Source: Hyphomicrobiales bacterium
GTDB taxonomy: Bacteria; Pseudomonadota; Alphaproteobacteria; Rhizobiales; Aestuariivirgaceae
DNA length: 20,576 bases
Direction of reading: 5' to 3'
NCBI GenBank assembly: GCA_023266715.1
Contig: JAHFPK010000016.1
Span: forward strand, 1 to 20,576
Position numbers and translations under genes: made by a program. Shown one piece after another: positions 5,568-12,809 of the stretch. Position 1 is the first letter of the stretch, and each line of letters opens with the position of its first letter. The notes under the pieces are model-generated. The model ran no database searches and was not told where the DNA came from. It was given only the letters and a program-made list of their open reading frames with translations.

Positions 5568-6050
5568 CTATAGTTCCAAATGAGGCGCTTCGGGCTCGCC
5601 CAGCTTGTCAGGCATGGCCGGCGGCTGTGGAAGTGGATAAAAATTAGGTGGCCTTTCAATGTCCCAGCTCCATTCGAAGTGCATCATGGCTTGCCCGCCA
5701 TTGTTTGGGTCTGCGAACAGGTCTTGCAGCCTTTCCGCCTGCCGGTCATCCCATGGCAACCTGACCGAACGCGGCTCATCGTTCGTATCAATGTAGACGA
5801 AAATGGCAACGTCTTTGATCATTTTTGCCCCAAGCACGCGGTAGTCGCCGTTGATATCCCACATAGCCCACATGGGCCTTGACCATGAAAGGCTTTCCAG
5901 CGAGGCAGCGGCGAGCAAGGGGAGGCCAAGAATGAACAGGCTAACCGCAGCCCATCGGCCACGATCCGCCCATCTGGACCATATCGCCAGCCACGCGAGA
6001 AGGCCAAAGAGCGATGCGATGGCAAGCGAGAGGAGTGCTACTGTGTTCAC
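5568..6050 (-). CDS. Two-TM membrane protein of the ExbB/D-like cluster
   Basis: The 160-residue product has two N-terminal TM helices (about 4-24 and 33-52) and a soluble C-terminal domain of about 100 residues. That domain contains VAIFVYIDTNDEPRSVRLPW and a Pro-rich end. With two TMs and a short positively charged loop, the C-terminal domain may share the side of the N-terminus; orientation is not certain. Its ATG overlaps the stop of the DUF2135-like gene, so it is probably co-translated with the proton-channel pair. No family is recognised. A third subunit or lysis regulator are both possible. Confidence 0.65.
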   Translation of the reverse strand: MNTVALLSLAIASLFGLLAWLAIWSRWADRGRWAAVSLFILGLPLLAAASLESLSWSRPMWAMWDINGDYRVLGAKMIKDVAIFVYIDTNDEPRSVRLPWDDRQAERLQDLFADPNNGGQAMMHFEWSWDIERPPNFYPLPQPPAMPDKLGEPEAPHLEL

Positions 6051-6658
6051 TGCCCGAAGCCTCCGGTTGCTGGCTGTTTTCCAGCCGCCCGCAATTCTTG
6101 AAACACAGAATTCAGGCTGCCGGGAACCATATCGCCTTTCGCGTCAAGTTTGAACCGGATGGCAGTGCGTTCTTGGCCGTTGGCCTTGAGTTCAACCGTT
6201 GCCGTGGCGAGCGTCCGGGTGCCCTTGCCGGTCGCATTGTTGGCGGAAAGGCCCACTTCGACATTGACCTTTTGCGGCAGCACGGGACAACGGAAACAAT
6301 GGACGTTCACGATATACTCGCCGGCCGGATTCCCGCGCGAATAGCTGCTTTCGTAATTGATGCCGGAAAGATCAGGGAAGGTGCCCAGGTCATCGCGCAG
6401 CAGGTTCCAGAGAACCCCGCCCTTGTTTGAATATCCCACCGGATAGGGCTCGCCCGGCCCGGTCACCCAGAGGTCTATGTCGGTATCGCCCAGCGGCCAG
6501 TTGATCGCAACCGTGACATTGCCCGGCGGCTTTACGCCGTCATCCTTCTTCTTGTTCTGGCTGATCTGCACCAGCGAAATGAACCAGGCGAAGACGATAA
6601 TGCCAATGGTTCCAAGAAGCACATCGCGGAAAACGACGGCAGGGCCAGTCCGTTTCAT
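6047..6658 (-). CDS. ExbD/TolR/MotB-like B subunit with DUF2135/YfaP-like periplasmic domain
   Basis: Starting at ATG 6658 (ATGA overlap with the channel subunit), the 203-residue product has a short basic N-terminus, one TM helix (about 13-33) and a large outer domain. Asp12 sits at the start of the TM in FRDVLLGTIGIIVFAW, the position of the essential proton-carrying Asp of ExbD, TolR and MotB. The outer domain begins NVTVAINWPLGDTDIDLWV, resembling DUF2135/YfaP beta-sandwich proteins (T-D-x-D-L-W-V). It lacks an OmpA-like peptidoglycan motif. Inferred role: the force-transmitting partner of the channel encoded just upstream, using proton flow to act in the periplasm. The longer frame starting at 6724 overlaps the channel gene and is rejected. 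Confidence 0.7.
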   Translation of the reverse strand: MKRTGPAVVFRDVLLGTIGIIVFAWFISLVQISQNKKKDDGVKPPGNVTVAINWPLGDTDIDLWVTGPGEPYPVGYSNKGGVLWNLLRDDLGTFPDLSGINYESSYSRGNPAGEYIVNVHCFRCPVLPQKVNVEVGLSANNATGKGTRTLATATVELKANGQERTAIRFKLDAKGDMVPGSLNSVFQELRAAGKQPATGGFGQ

Positions 6659-7179
6659 TTGGAATCTTCGATCATCAAAACCGTGCTTGTCTTGAGCATT
6701 CTCAGATTGACGATATGAACGCACCAGACCATGGCGCTGACAATGGTGGAACGGAAGGCCGTGCCGATACCATTGCCAAGCATCGTTGCGGTTTCAACAA
6801 CTTTTGAGGGATCGCTTAGGCTTTCAGGATTGAAACTGTGGAGCATGATCACGACGCCGATGGCCGTGCCAATGAGCCCTACGACTACGATGAGGTCTGC
6901 CACATCGTCAAGATGGGCGTTTTTTTCGATAAACTTCGCCGCGTTGATCCGCAGAGACGCTCCGGTCTTTATCCGGTTGAGTGCCGAGCTTACCTTGATG
7001 GCCCGCCAAAGCAGCGAGAGCGTTCCGCCCGCATACAGAACCATGGCTATGTAGGTCATATACGAGGCGTCATGCAAAAACATGTCCGCCACGAAACCGC
7101 GCTGCCAGGCCCATACCAGGGCGGCGCCGCAAAGAATATTGAAAATCATCAGGCGGTAAATCAGGAGGTTCTTCAGCAT
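6655..7179 (-). CDS. MotA/TolQ/ExbB-like proton-channel A subunit
   Basis: From ATG 7179 the 174-residue product has four predicted TM segments (about 9-27, 39-58, 94-113, 137-158). TM3 reads VVVGLIGTAIGVVIML and is followed by GIGTAFRSTIVSAMVW in TM4. This is the conserved GLxGTxxG...GI..AL..T pattern of the family, with Thr105 and Thr145 at the pore positions. The cytoplasmic loop between TM2 and TM3 is short (about 35 residues), as in TolQ/ExbB minimal forms. The family forms pentameric proton channels with a B-subunit dimer, and the B-like gene overlaps the stop. No host ExbD, TolR or PAL homologue accompanies it. The ribosome binding site is weak. Confidence 0.8.
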   Translation of the reverse strand: MLKNLLIYRLMIFNILCGAALVWAWQRGFVADMFLHDASYMTYIAMVLYAGGTLSLLWRAIKVSSALNRIKTGASLRINAAKFIEKNAHLDDVADLIVVVGLIGTAIGVVIMLHSFNPESLSDPSKVVETATMLGNGIGTAFRSTIVSAMVWCVHIVNLRMLKTSTVLMIEDSK

Positions 7180-7247
7180 TTGCCGTCTTTCAATTGAGGA
7201 AATGGGACGCAAACGCAAACATAAGAAACTGACGCGCCAAAAATCAT
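7173..7247 (-). CDS. Possible 24-residue peptide between coiled-coil and channel genes
   Basis: A short frame starts in an ATGA overlap with the upstream stop and ends just inside the channel gene. It contains a hydrophobic SVSYVCVCVPF stretch. It may only couple translation across the 64-base gap. Very weak support. Confidence 0.2.
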   Translation of the reverse strand: MIFGASVSYVCVCVPFPQLKDGKC

Positions 7248-7609
7248 TGATGTGGCTGGATGAGCGCATCCACGAGATGGTCAATCTGGCCTTCAATCCT
7301 TGTATTTTGGGCGTGCATGGCTCCTTGGGTTATTTCCATGCGCTGGGCCTGCTGCTTGAGCCCGTTAATGTCGCCACGAATGAGATCATTGTCCTGGGAA
7401 AGGTCTTTTACCTCTTTGGCGATCTCTGCAAATGCTTTTGGATCAACGCCCTGCTCGACAAGCATCTGCTCGAAAGCATCGGCCGCATAAGATTTAAGGA
7501 TTGGACCGGAGAAAGCATAGAGTATTGCGAGAGGCGTCGCCATGATGGTGAGGATGCGCAATATCTTGCCAAGCAATGATGCTGAAAACCGTTCTACAAA
7601 ATCAGGCAT
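7244..7609 (-). CDS. TM-anchored coiled-coil protein at the head of the membrane cluster
   Basis: The 121-residue product has one TM helix (about 14-35, KILRILTIMATPLAILYAFSG) and a long helical tail. The tail contains DLSQDNDLIRGDINGLKQQA and TRIEGQIDHLVDALI, with heptad-like spacing suggesting a coiled coil. A GGAG site lies 8 bases before ATG 7609. It directly precedes the ExbB-like gene, so it may be part of the same membrane assembly. Alternatively it is an unrelated spanin-like or virion accessory protein. No family is recognised. Confidence 0.65.
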   Translation of the reverse strand: MPDFVERFSASLLGKILRILTIMATPLAILYAFSGPILKSYAADAFEQMLVEQGVDPKAFAEIAKEVKDLSQDNDLIRGDINGLKQQAQRMEITQGAMHAQNTRIEGQIDHLVDALIQPHQ

Positions 7610-7670
7610 TCACTGCGCTCCGAATTCAATCGTCGTTTCCATGCCCGACACCATAGCTAAAAGTGCTCAT

Positions 7671-10600
7671 TTATTTCGGCTTCTTTCGCAATTCAGGGTA
7701 AAGCCGCTTCATTTCGGCGCGCGCATAGTCGCGGGCGTCCTCAAAAGCGTTCTTGATGACCTTGATATTGTCATCGGGCTGGCGCTTTGCCCAGGCCGGG
7801 ACGGCGATTTTGCGCTCCAGTATTTCAACGGCGCGCTTGCCTGCAATCTCGGTGTATTTGTCATATTGCTCAGGCGATAGCGGATTGCCGTTGATCTCGC
7901 TTTTGGGCACGGAGGGGAAATAGTGGAGTTTCAGCATCTCCCGGCCAATGGGGAAATCCTTCTCGGTGGACACATAGATGCTGGAGAGAATGTCTGGACC
8001 CAACGCTCCTTCCCGGCGAATTTCCTCACCGAAGATGTTGCGCCGGGGCGGCAACGTCTGTGAGTAATAAGGCAGTCGGGCCTTTATGGCGTCCAGCGTG
8101 GTGCGAGCGTCACGGAGGACTGGGTCAAAATAGGCTTGGTTGATCTGATTGACCACGGAAGGGACAACCGATCCGGCCAAGTTCCTGAGATACGACGCAC
8201 CATAGCGTTCTGATTCGTGGATAGCTTCAATGAATCTGGCGGGTCCTGATAGCCAAGTCTTATCCAGAAGGTTGTTGGAAATGGCGCCGATAATCATGGC
8301 CCCTACCTTGTCCGCATCCGCCTCCGAAACGGCCTCGCCAAGCTCAATCATGTCAGCGGTGACGCCGATGATAAGAGCGAACGGATCATAACGCTGGTAA
8401 CTGTACCATTTCCCGCCAACCTTGATGCTGTATGGCTGGTGGAACTTGAGCCAAACCGCCCTTTCTTCAGGATCATCTGGCCCCGCCCCGCTGATCATGC
8501 CTGCAAGGGCGTAAGAAGCAGTGACTGCGGCGATGGCAGAACCCAGCGCCATGCGGGCAATTTGGGTGTCCCGGGCGACGTTTCCATTCTTACCGCTAAG
8601 ATTCTCGCGCACGCCCTGCATCAGGAAACCGAAGGGAGTGCGTTCGGCCGCATACTTCATCAGGTTTCCAGGAGTCCGGATGAACGGTAGAATGAGGTAG
8701 CCCCCGGGAATCTTGTCACGCAAGCCTGTAATGTGTGAGCCGATGGGGCCAAGTTTGGATTGAAAAGTGCTATAAATTGCAGCCTCATGGGCTGCCTTTT
8801 TCATCGAAGGCGGCGGATCGTCAATCAATTCTGAAATGCGTGTTGACAGTGATTTGCCAGTCTTTTTCTCGCGCAGTGCCTGACGAGTGGCAAGGGTGTG
8901 CAGTTCGGCGCGGTAGTTCATCGCCTTGAACAGATCGTCTTCCGCCATCAGGAGAGTTCCTGGGGTACGGACAATTGTTCCGAGCACGCCTGGAATAGCC
9001 CTCTTGCGATGGTTCTCCAGTTTGGAGACAAGATCGGTTGGTTCCCCGGTCTTGATGGTGGCGGCGGCAGCGACCAGCCCGTCCTTGGTGCCCTCAATCA
9101 GGCCCGACAGGCGTGCGGTTGCCTCCATTATCCTGACTTTTTCGCCGCCATGGAAGGTGCCAATGGTGGCGGCCACGGCAGTTTCTGGAATCTGCCAAAG
9201 GGCCGGAATGATATTACCGCCAATGTTGGTGGTGTGCGTCCGTGGGCCAGACAAGATGGCATTGATCCAGAACTCCCTGATCATATCCCATACAGTGACC
9301 TTGAAGGCCTCGCGGGTGAATTTGTTGATCTTGGCCGGATCATTGAGGGCATCAATCATCTGGGCCAAGTCAATGGCGGCATCCTGCCCCAACTTGTTTT
9401 TTGCCCCCAGCGGGCGATTCTTGTTCTTTGACTTCGCCGAATCAATGATCCGCTCGGCCGCTTGAAAGTAGGTATCGCCGGCCATCATCTTGAATTGCTG
9501 CAGGGCGCGACCTGCTTCCGCCGTCATGCGCGCGATCTGTTCTTGAATTGCGACATGGCGGGTGTAGGCCTTCATGAATTCCGCCGCATCGGCAAGGCTT
9601 TGGGAGGTCGAGGCCTGCTTTGCCATGGCGGCCAGCCGCTTGATCGACTTCATCATCATCACACGGGCGGCGAAGATTTCCTCGGCATTGAAGGCGGTGC
9701 CGGGCTTGCGCTCCAGCAGTTCCTTGGGCTTCATGCCCATTTCCTTGGCCAGTTGCGCCGTCATTTCATTGGTCTGGACGCCGCGGCGGGCCTCAATGAA
9801 ATCGCCAGCCTTCTTTGAAATGTCCCGCAGCGCCGCCCTGATATCTTCGGGGGCATTGAGATTGCGGAGGTTGATATTGCCCGCGAGGTCTTCCAGCCCC
9901 TGCTTTGCGGCCTCGTCCTTGCCCATGTCGGATGGATCGGGAGCGGGTTCGGAAGGGGCATTGAATAGTTCCTGCTGATCCTTCTCGTCACCGAAGAGGC
10001 CTATCTCAAGGCCCTTCTGCCCGACTTTCGGCTTGAGCTTGGCGTCGGCTAAGCGCTGCACGCGGTCCTTCTCGCTGATGCGCTCCGCCCCTGGGATGAC
10101 CATCTGCGGAAGGCCTTCCGCGCCAGGTTCGGTGGGGAAGAGGTCCGTGCCCTTGCTGTACTGCCGCCGCTTCAGCCCATAGCCCCGGCCCTCACCCTTG
10201 CTTGTCGGGCGCTCGCTCATCTTGCCGGAGAGGATGTCTTCCTTGACGCCCCGCCCGGTGCGGAAGCCATAGCCTTTGGCGGCATTGATGATGGCCTCAA
10301 GGAACTGGTGAATCTTGTCGATCAACTTGGCTACGCCGGTGCGCACTTTGACCTTGCCCGCCACATGGGCGCCCATCATGAAGGCCACGGCCTCTTCCAT
10401 CAGGAGGTCTTGAAGCTGGGCCTCGGTAAGGTCGATCTGCTCCCGGTACATCTCCTCGTAGCGGCCGCGGATTTCATCCATGATCGGGCGGCCATTCATG
10501 GTGGCCTGCTTTACCTCGCCTTTCAGCAGTGCCCATTCATCGGCGGTGAAGACGCCCAGCTCCCGGAGCGCATGCAGCGCCTCGTGGCCAAAGCTCTCGA

Positions 10601-12809
10601 TGAAATCCTGGGCCTTGGTGAGCGCCAGTTCCACCGTCCGCGTATTGGGATTGAATGCCGCCAGCATGCGGGAAGGCCTGCCCTCCCGGTCGGGGATTGC
10701 ATCCAGCATCTTCCAGTTGATGCGGTGGCCAAGGATTCTGTCACCGATCTTGTCAATTTTCGCCTGAAGTTCGGCAAGTTCAGCGCGGGACGGCCCGGTG
10801 AAGGGGCTGGGGGCGGAGGTCAGCGCGGCCAGCGGCTCCTTCGGTCCCGTGGAACGCTTCTGCGAAGTCTCAAGCCTCTGCATTCCCTCCTTGATGGAAC
10901 GCACCTGAGCACGAACGAGGATTGCGGTATCTGCCGCCGCACTCAGAAGAACCACTGGATTTGCACTCAGCACTCCGCCTATGGTCTTGAACAGGATGCC
11001 AGCGATGGCAAAGCCCTTGTGGATTTGCTGGCCGTTCTTGGCCTGCTTGTAGAGACGGTAGGTCGAGAGGATGGAGAGGCCGCCTGACAGGGCTTCACCG
11101 ACATTCATCGACAGCCACTCGGTTGCCATTTTGTCGCCGATCAGGCCGGAATGGACTGCCCATTGCACCCCCGGAAGAGGAATGCCAGCCTTCGACATAC
11201 TGTCCTTCACGAGGCCAAAGGCCCAGTCAGGAAGTGCGCTCACGCCATATTTGTCGATAATCATCCCAAGGTTAGCGAGAGGGTCGTGGCCCCACCACAC
11301 GCGATGGTACCATGGGGCCGTCATGTGGGTTCGAATGAACTCACGCACCGCAGGCGATGCGTCGGTCATTCTATCGAGAGCCAAATGCATTTTGTCGCCG
11401 GGGATGAGGCGATCAATCAGTTGGGTCCCAAGGTTGTAGGTCTTGCCAAAGGGCCCCTTGATGGGGAACAGCCCGGTGTCGACGATCTTATATCCAAATC
11501 CGGTTGCTACGTGCTCAAGAATGCGATGAACAATCGTCGCTTCCTTTCGCAGCTTTCCAGCGACCTCGGCTTTGGCTTTGGCTAGATCAATTGCTTCCTT
11601 GGCGCTCTTACGAACTGACCCAGACTGTTTATTTTCGCCAGAGACAGGGGTGACATCGCCAGACTTTCCACTATCTGACTGTCCAGCCTTTTCTTCAGGC
11701 CTTGCCGAGACATCCCCAGTCGCCTTGCTGCTTCTGACACCGTCAGCGACTGACCCTGGAGAACCACCTTCCGATTGCTTCGAAGATTGTTTTGTTGCTG
11801 GCGAGGGGTCTGCCACTCCACGTTTGTCGGCTCGTAGTGTCCGTTGTTGTCTATTCGCCCCAGAGACATCTTTGGCGCTGGAGGCGTGCCCACGTCGCAG
11901 AGGAAGGCCGGGAAGCTCAGGCTCCACGCGCTGCACACCTTTATCCCCCTGCCGCCGTAGCTCTCGTACTTCGCGTCTGCCGGGTTTTGACAACGCTGCT
12001 TCATCGTCACCCACACCTTGTACATTGGGGTGCGGCTCAGACCGTGCGTTTTTGCTGGCATTATCTAATTCCTTGACCGGCGCTGTGATGCTCGGCTCCG
12101 GCGTTGCAATCATAGCCTGCGCCTTGTAATTTGCAAGATGCTCCCTGCCAGCCGGACGGGTGACATAGACACCATCGCTCGGGCGCTTGGCGATCAATTT
12201 CTTTGCCACCATGGCGTCGGCTCGGCTCGGATATGGCAGCGGCTCACGCTTCTGGGCCGCCTCAAGATTGGCGGCGTATTCCTCCTGCTGCTTGACGGAA
12301 GGCTGGTTGAGGGAGGCTGACTTTAGAGGAAGTGCCTGATATTTCCCCGGATATAGCGCCTCGCTTTCCGACATTCCCCGTCGTAGTCGTTGTTGAACTG
12401 CCAGAGGATGCAGGCCCAAGGTTTTGGCCGCTTGGCTCGCTGTCATCCTTTGTCCGTTCAATGTCACCAATTTTGTGCTGCGTCGGTTCTCTGACTGCTG
12501 CTGTTTCGTTGCCCAACGGACGTTGCCTGGAAGGTAGCCCTTCTCGTTGTCTATTCGGTCCAGCGTTAGGCTCGGATTTGGCCTCTGCCCTAATTCCCTC
12601 AGGAAGGACAGGAAGTCCTTGTTCCACTCTGGATAAACCTTCAGCCCTCTTCCCCCGTAGTTCGGATACGCTGCGTCCTTCGGATTGTTGCACCGTTGCC
12701 GCATTCTTTTCCAAGCTTTGTATTCCGGTGTCCTGGATAGATTGTGTGTCGCGTTGCCGTGCAAACGGGGCTTTAGTGTTTCCGTTTTTGAGCCATTGTT
12801 TGAACTCAT
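7671..12809 (-). CDS. Giant polyvalent virion protein, C-terminal part, fused to an N-terminal homing endonuclease and read through a second one
   Basis: The 1712-residue frame has five parts. Residues 1-158 are a homing endonuclease (SRTPEYKAW, YGGRG, LDRIDN). Residues 159-249 are host sequence. Residues about 250-400 are the alternative-frame translation of a second endonuclease gene: a polar low-complexity stretch. Residues about 690-820 hold a zinc metalloprotease signature, HEALH at 742-746 with EEAVAF near 805. The C-terminal half resembles the LPD38 region of phage large polyvalent proteins, with hydrophobic segments such as GSAIAAVTASYALAGMISG. Such proteins are packaged and ejected into the host. 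ATG 12809 has GAGGT 8 bases upstream, inside the InPase-encoding gene. The gene was probably once continuous with 12262-15000; a later internal start cannot be excluded. Confidence 0.8.
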   Translation of the reverse strand: MSSNNGSKTETLKPRLHGNATHNLSRTPEYKAWKRMRQRCNNPKDAAYPNYGGRGLKVYPEWNKDFLSFLRELGQRPNPSLTLDRIDNEKGYLPGNVRWATKQQQSENRRSTKLVTLNGQRMTASQAAKTLGLHPLAVQQRLRRGMSESEALYPGKYQALPLKSASLNQPSVKQQEEYAANLEAAQKREPLPYPSRADAMVAKKLIAKRPSDGVYVTRPAGREHLANYKAQAMIATPEPSITAPVKELDNASKNARSEPHPNVQGVGDDEAALSKPGRREVRELRRQGDKGVQRVEPELPGLPLRRGHASSAKDVSGANRQQRTLRADKRGVADPSPATKQSSKQSEGGSPGSVADGVRSSKATGDVSARPEEKAGQSDSGKSGDVTPVSGENKQSGSVRKSAKEAIDLAKAKAEVAGKLRKEATIVHRILEHVATGFGYKIVDTGLFPIKGPFGKTYNLGTQLIDRLIPGDKMHLALDRMTDASPAVREFIRTHMTAPWYHRVWWGHDPLANLGMIIDKYGVSALPDWAFGLVKDSMSKAGIPLPGVQWAVHSGLIGDKMATEWLSMNVGEALSGGLSILSTYRLYKQAKNGQQIHKGFAIAGILFKTIGGVLSANPVVLLSAAADTAILVRAQVRSIKEGMQRLETSQKRSTGPKEPLAALTSAPSPFTGPSRAELAELQAKIDKIGDRILGHRINWKMLDAIPDREGRPSRMLAAFNPNTRTVELALTKAQDFIESFGHEALHALRELGVFTADEWALLKGEVKQATMNGRPIMDEIRGRYEEMYREQIDLTEAQLQDLLMEEAVAFMMGAHVAGKVKVRTGVAKLIDKIHQFLEAIINAAKGYGFRTGRGVKEDILSGKMSERPTSKGEGRGYGLKRRQYSKGTDLFPTEPGAEGLPQMVIPGAERISEKDRVQRLADAKLKPKVGQKGLEIGLFGDEKDQQELFNAPSEPAPDPSDMGKDEAAKQGLEDLAGNINLRNLNAPEDIRAALRDISKKAGDFIEARRGVQTNEMTAQLAKEMGMKPKELLERKPGTAFNAEEIFAARVMMMKSIKRLAAMAKQASTSQSLADAAEFMKAYTRHVAIQEQIARMTAEAGRALQQFKMMAGDTYFQAAERIIDSAKSKNKNRPLGAKNKLGQDAAIDLAQMIDALNDPAKINKFTREAFKVTVWDMIREFWINAILSGPRTHTTNIGGNIIPALWQIPETAVAATIGTFHGGEKVRIMEATARLSGLIEGTKDGLVAAAATIKTGEPTDLVSKLENHRKRAIPGVLGTIVRTPGTLLMAEDDLFKAMNYRAELHTLATRQALREKKTGKSLSTRISELIDDPPPSMKKAAHEAAIYSTFQSKLGPIGSHITGLRDKIPGGYLILPFIRTPGNLMKYAAERTPFGFLMQGVRENLSGKNGNVARDTQIARMALGSAIAAVTASYALAGMISGAGPDDPEERAVWLKFHQPYSIKVGGKWYSYQRYDPFALIIGVTADMIELGEAVSEADADKVGAMIIGAISNNLLDKTWLSGPARFIEAIHESERYGASYLRNLAGSVVPSVVNQINQAYFDPVLRDARTTLDAIKARLPYYSQTLPPRRNIFGEEIRREGALGPDILSSIYVSTEKDFPIGREMLKLHYFPSVPKSEINGNPLSPEQYDKYTEIAGKRAVEILERKIAVPAWAKRQPDDNIKVIKNAFEDARDYARAEMKRLYPELRKKPK
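11582..12061 (-). CDS. Homing endonuclease nested in an alternative frame of the giant gene
   Basis: The 159-residue product carries HGLSRTPMYKVW (6-17), SYGGRGIKVC (34-43), LGRIDNNGHYEPTNVEW (67-83) and a C-terminal helix-turn-helix-like VSEAARRLGMSRQGLKKRL. This matches the family of the endonuclease at 12336-12809 and many small phage homing proteins. AAGGA lies 8 bases before ATG 12061, so it can be translated by itself. The usual LDRIDN is LGRIDN here and NVRWA is NVEWQ, so nuclease activity may be reduced. The gene is wholly inside the giant gene, which reads through in the -1 frame without a stop. Its last 20 or so codons probably lie in host-gene DNA. Confidence 0.8.
   Translation of the reverse strand: MPAKTHGLSRTPMYKVWVTMKQRCQNPADAKYESYGGRGIKVCSAWSLSFPAFLCDVGTPPAPKMSLGRIDNNGHYEPTNVEWQTPRQQQNNLRSNRKVVLQGQSLTVSEAARRLGMSRQGLKKRLDSQIVESLAMSPLSLAKINSLGQFVRAPRKQLI

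Noticed and set aside
6659..6724. N-terminal extension of the ExbD-like protein
   Set aside because: It lies fully within the channel gene in another frame and would put a long charged segment before the TM. The ATGA overlap at 6658 is a better start.
7180..7296. N-terminal extension of the ExbB-like protein
   Set aside because: It runs into the upstream coiled-coil gene and gives a basic, non-family sequence. ATG 7179 gives the normal family length.
7610..7670. 14-residue frames between the giant gene stop and the coiled-coil gene start
   Set aside because: Only one abuts the next start and neither has a ribosome binding site. Too short to support.
10308..11087. Long plus-strand open frames opposite the giant gene
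   Set aside because: They mirror the minus-strand coding with GC-rich third positions, have no family resemblance and no ribosome binding site; they are shadows.
11582..12809. Intein or group I intron explanation for the insertions
   Set aside because: No intein splice motifs (Cys/Ser N-block, HN at the C-end) are seen at the junctions. The second insertion leaves the host frame open, which needs no splicing. A group I intron cannot be fully excluded without folding and RNA data.
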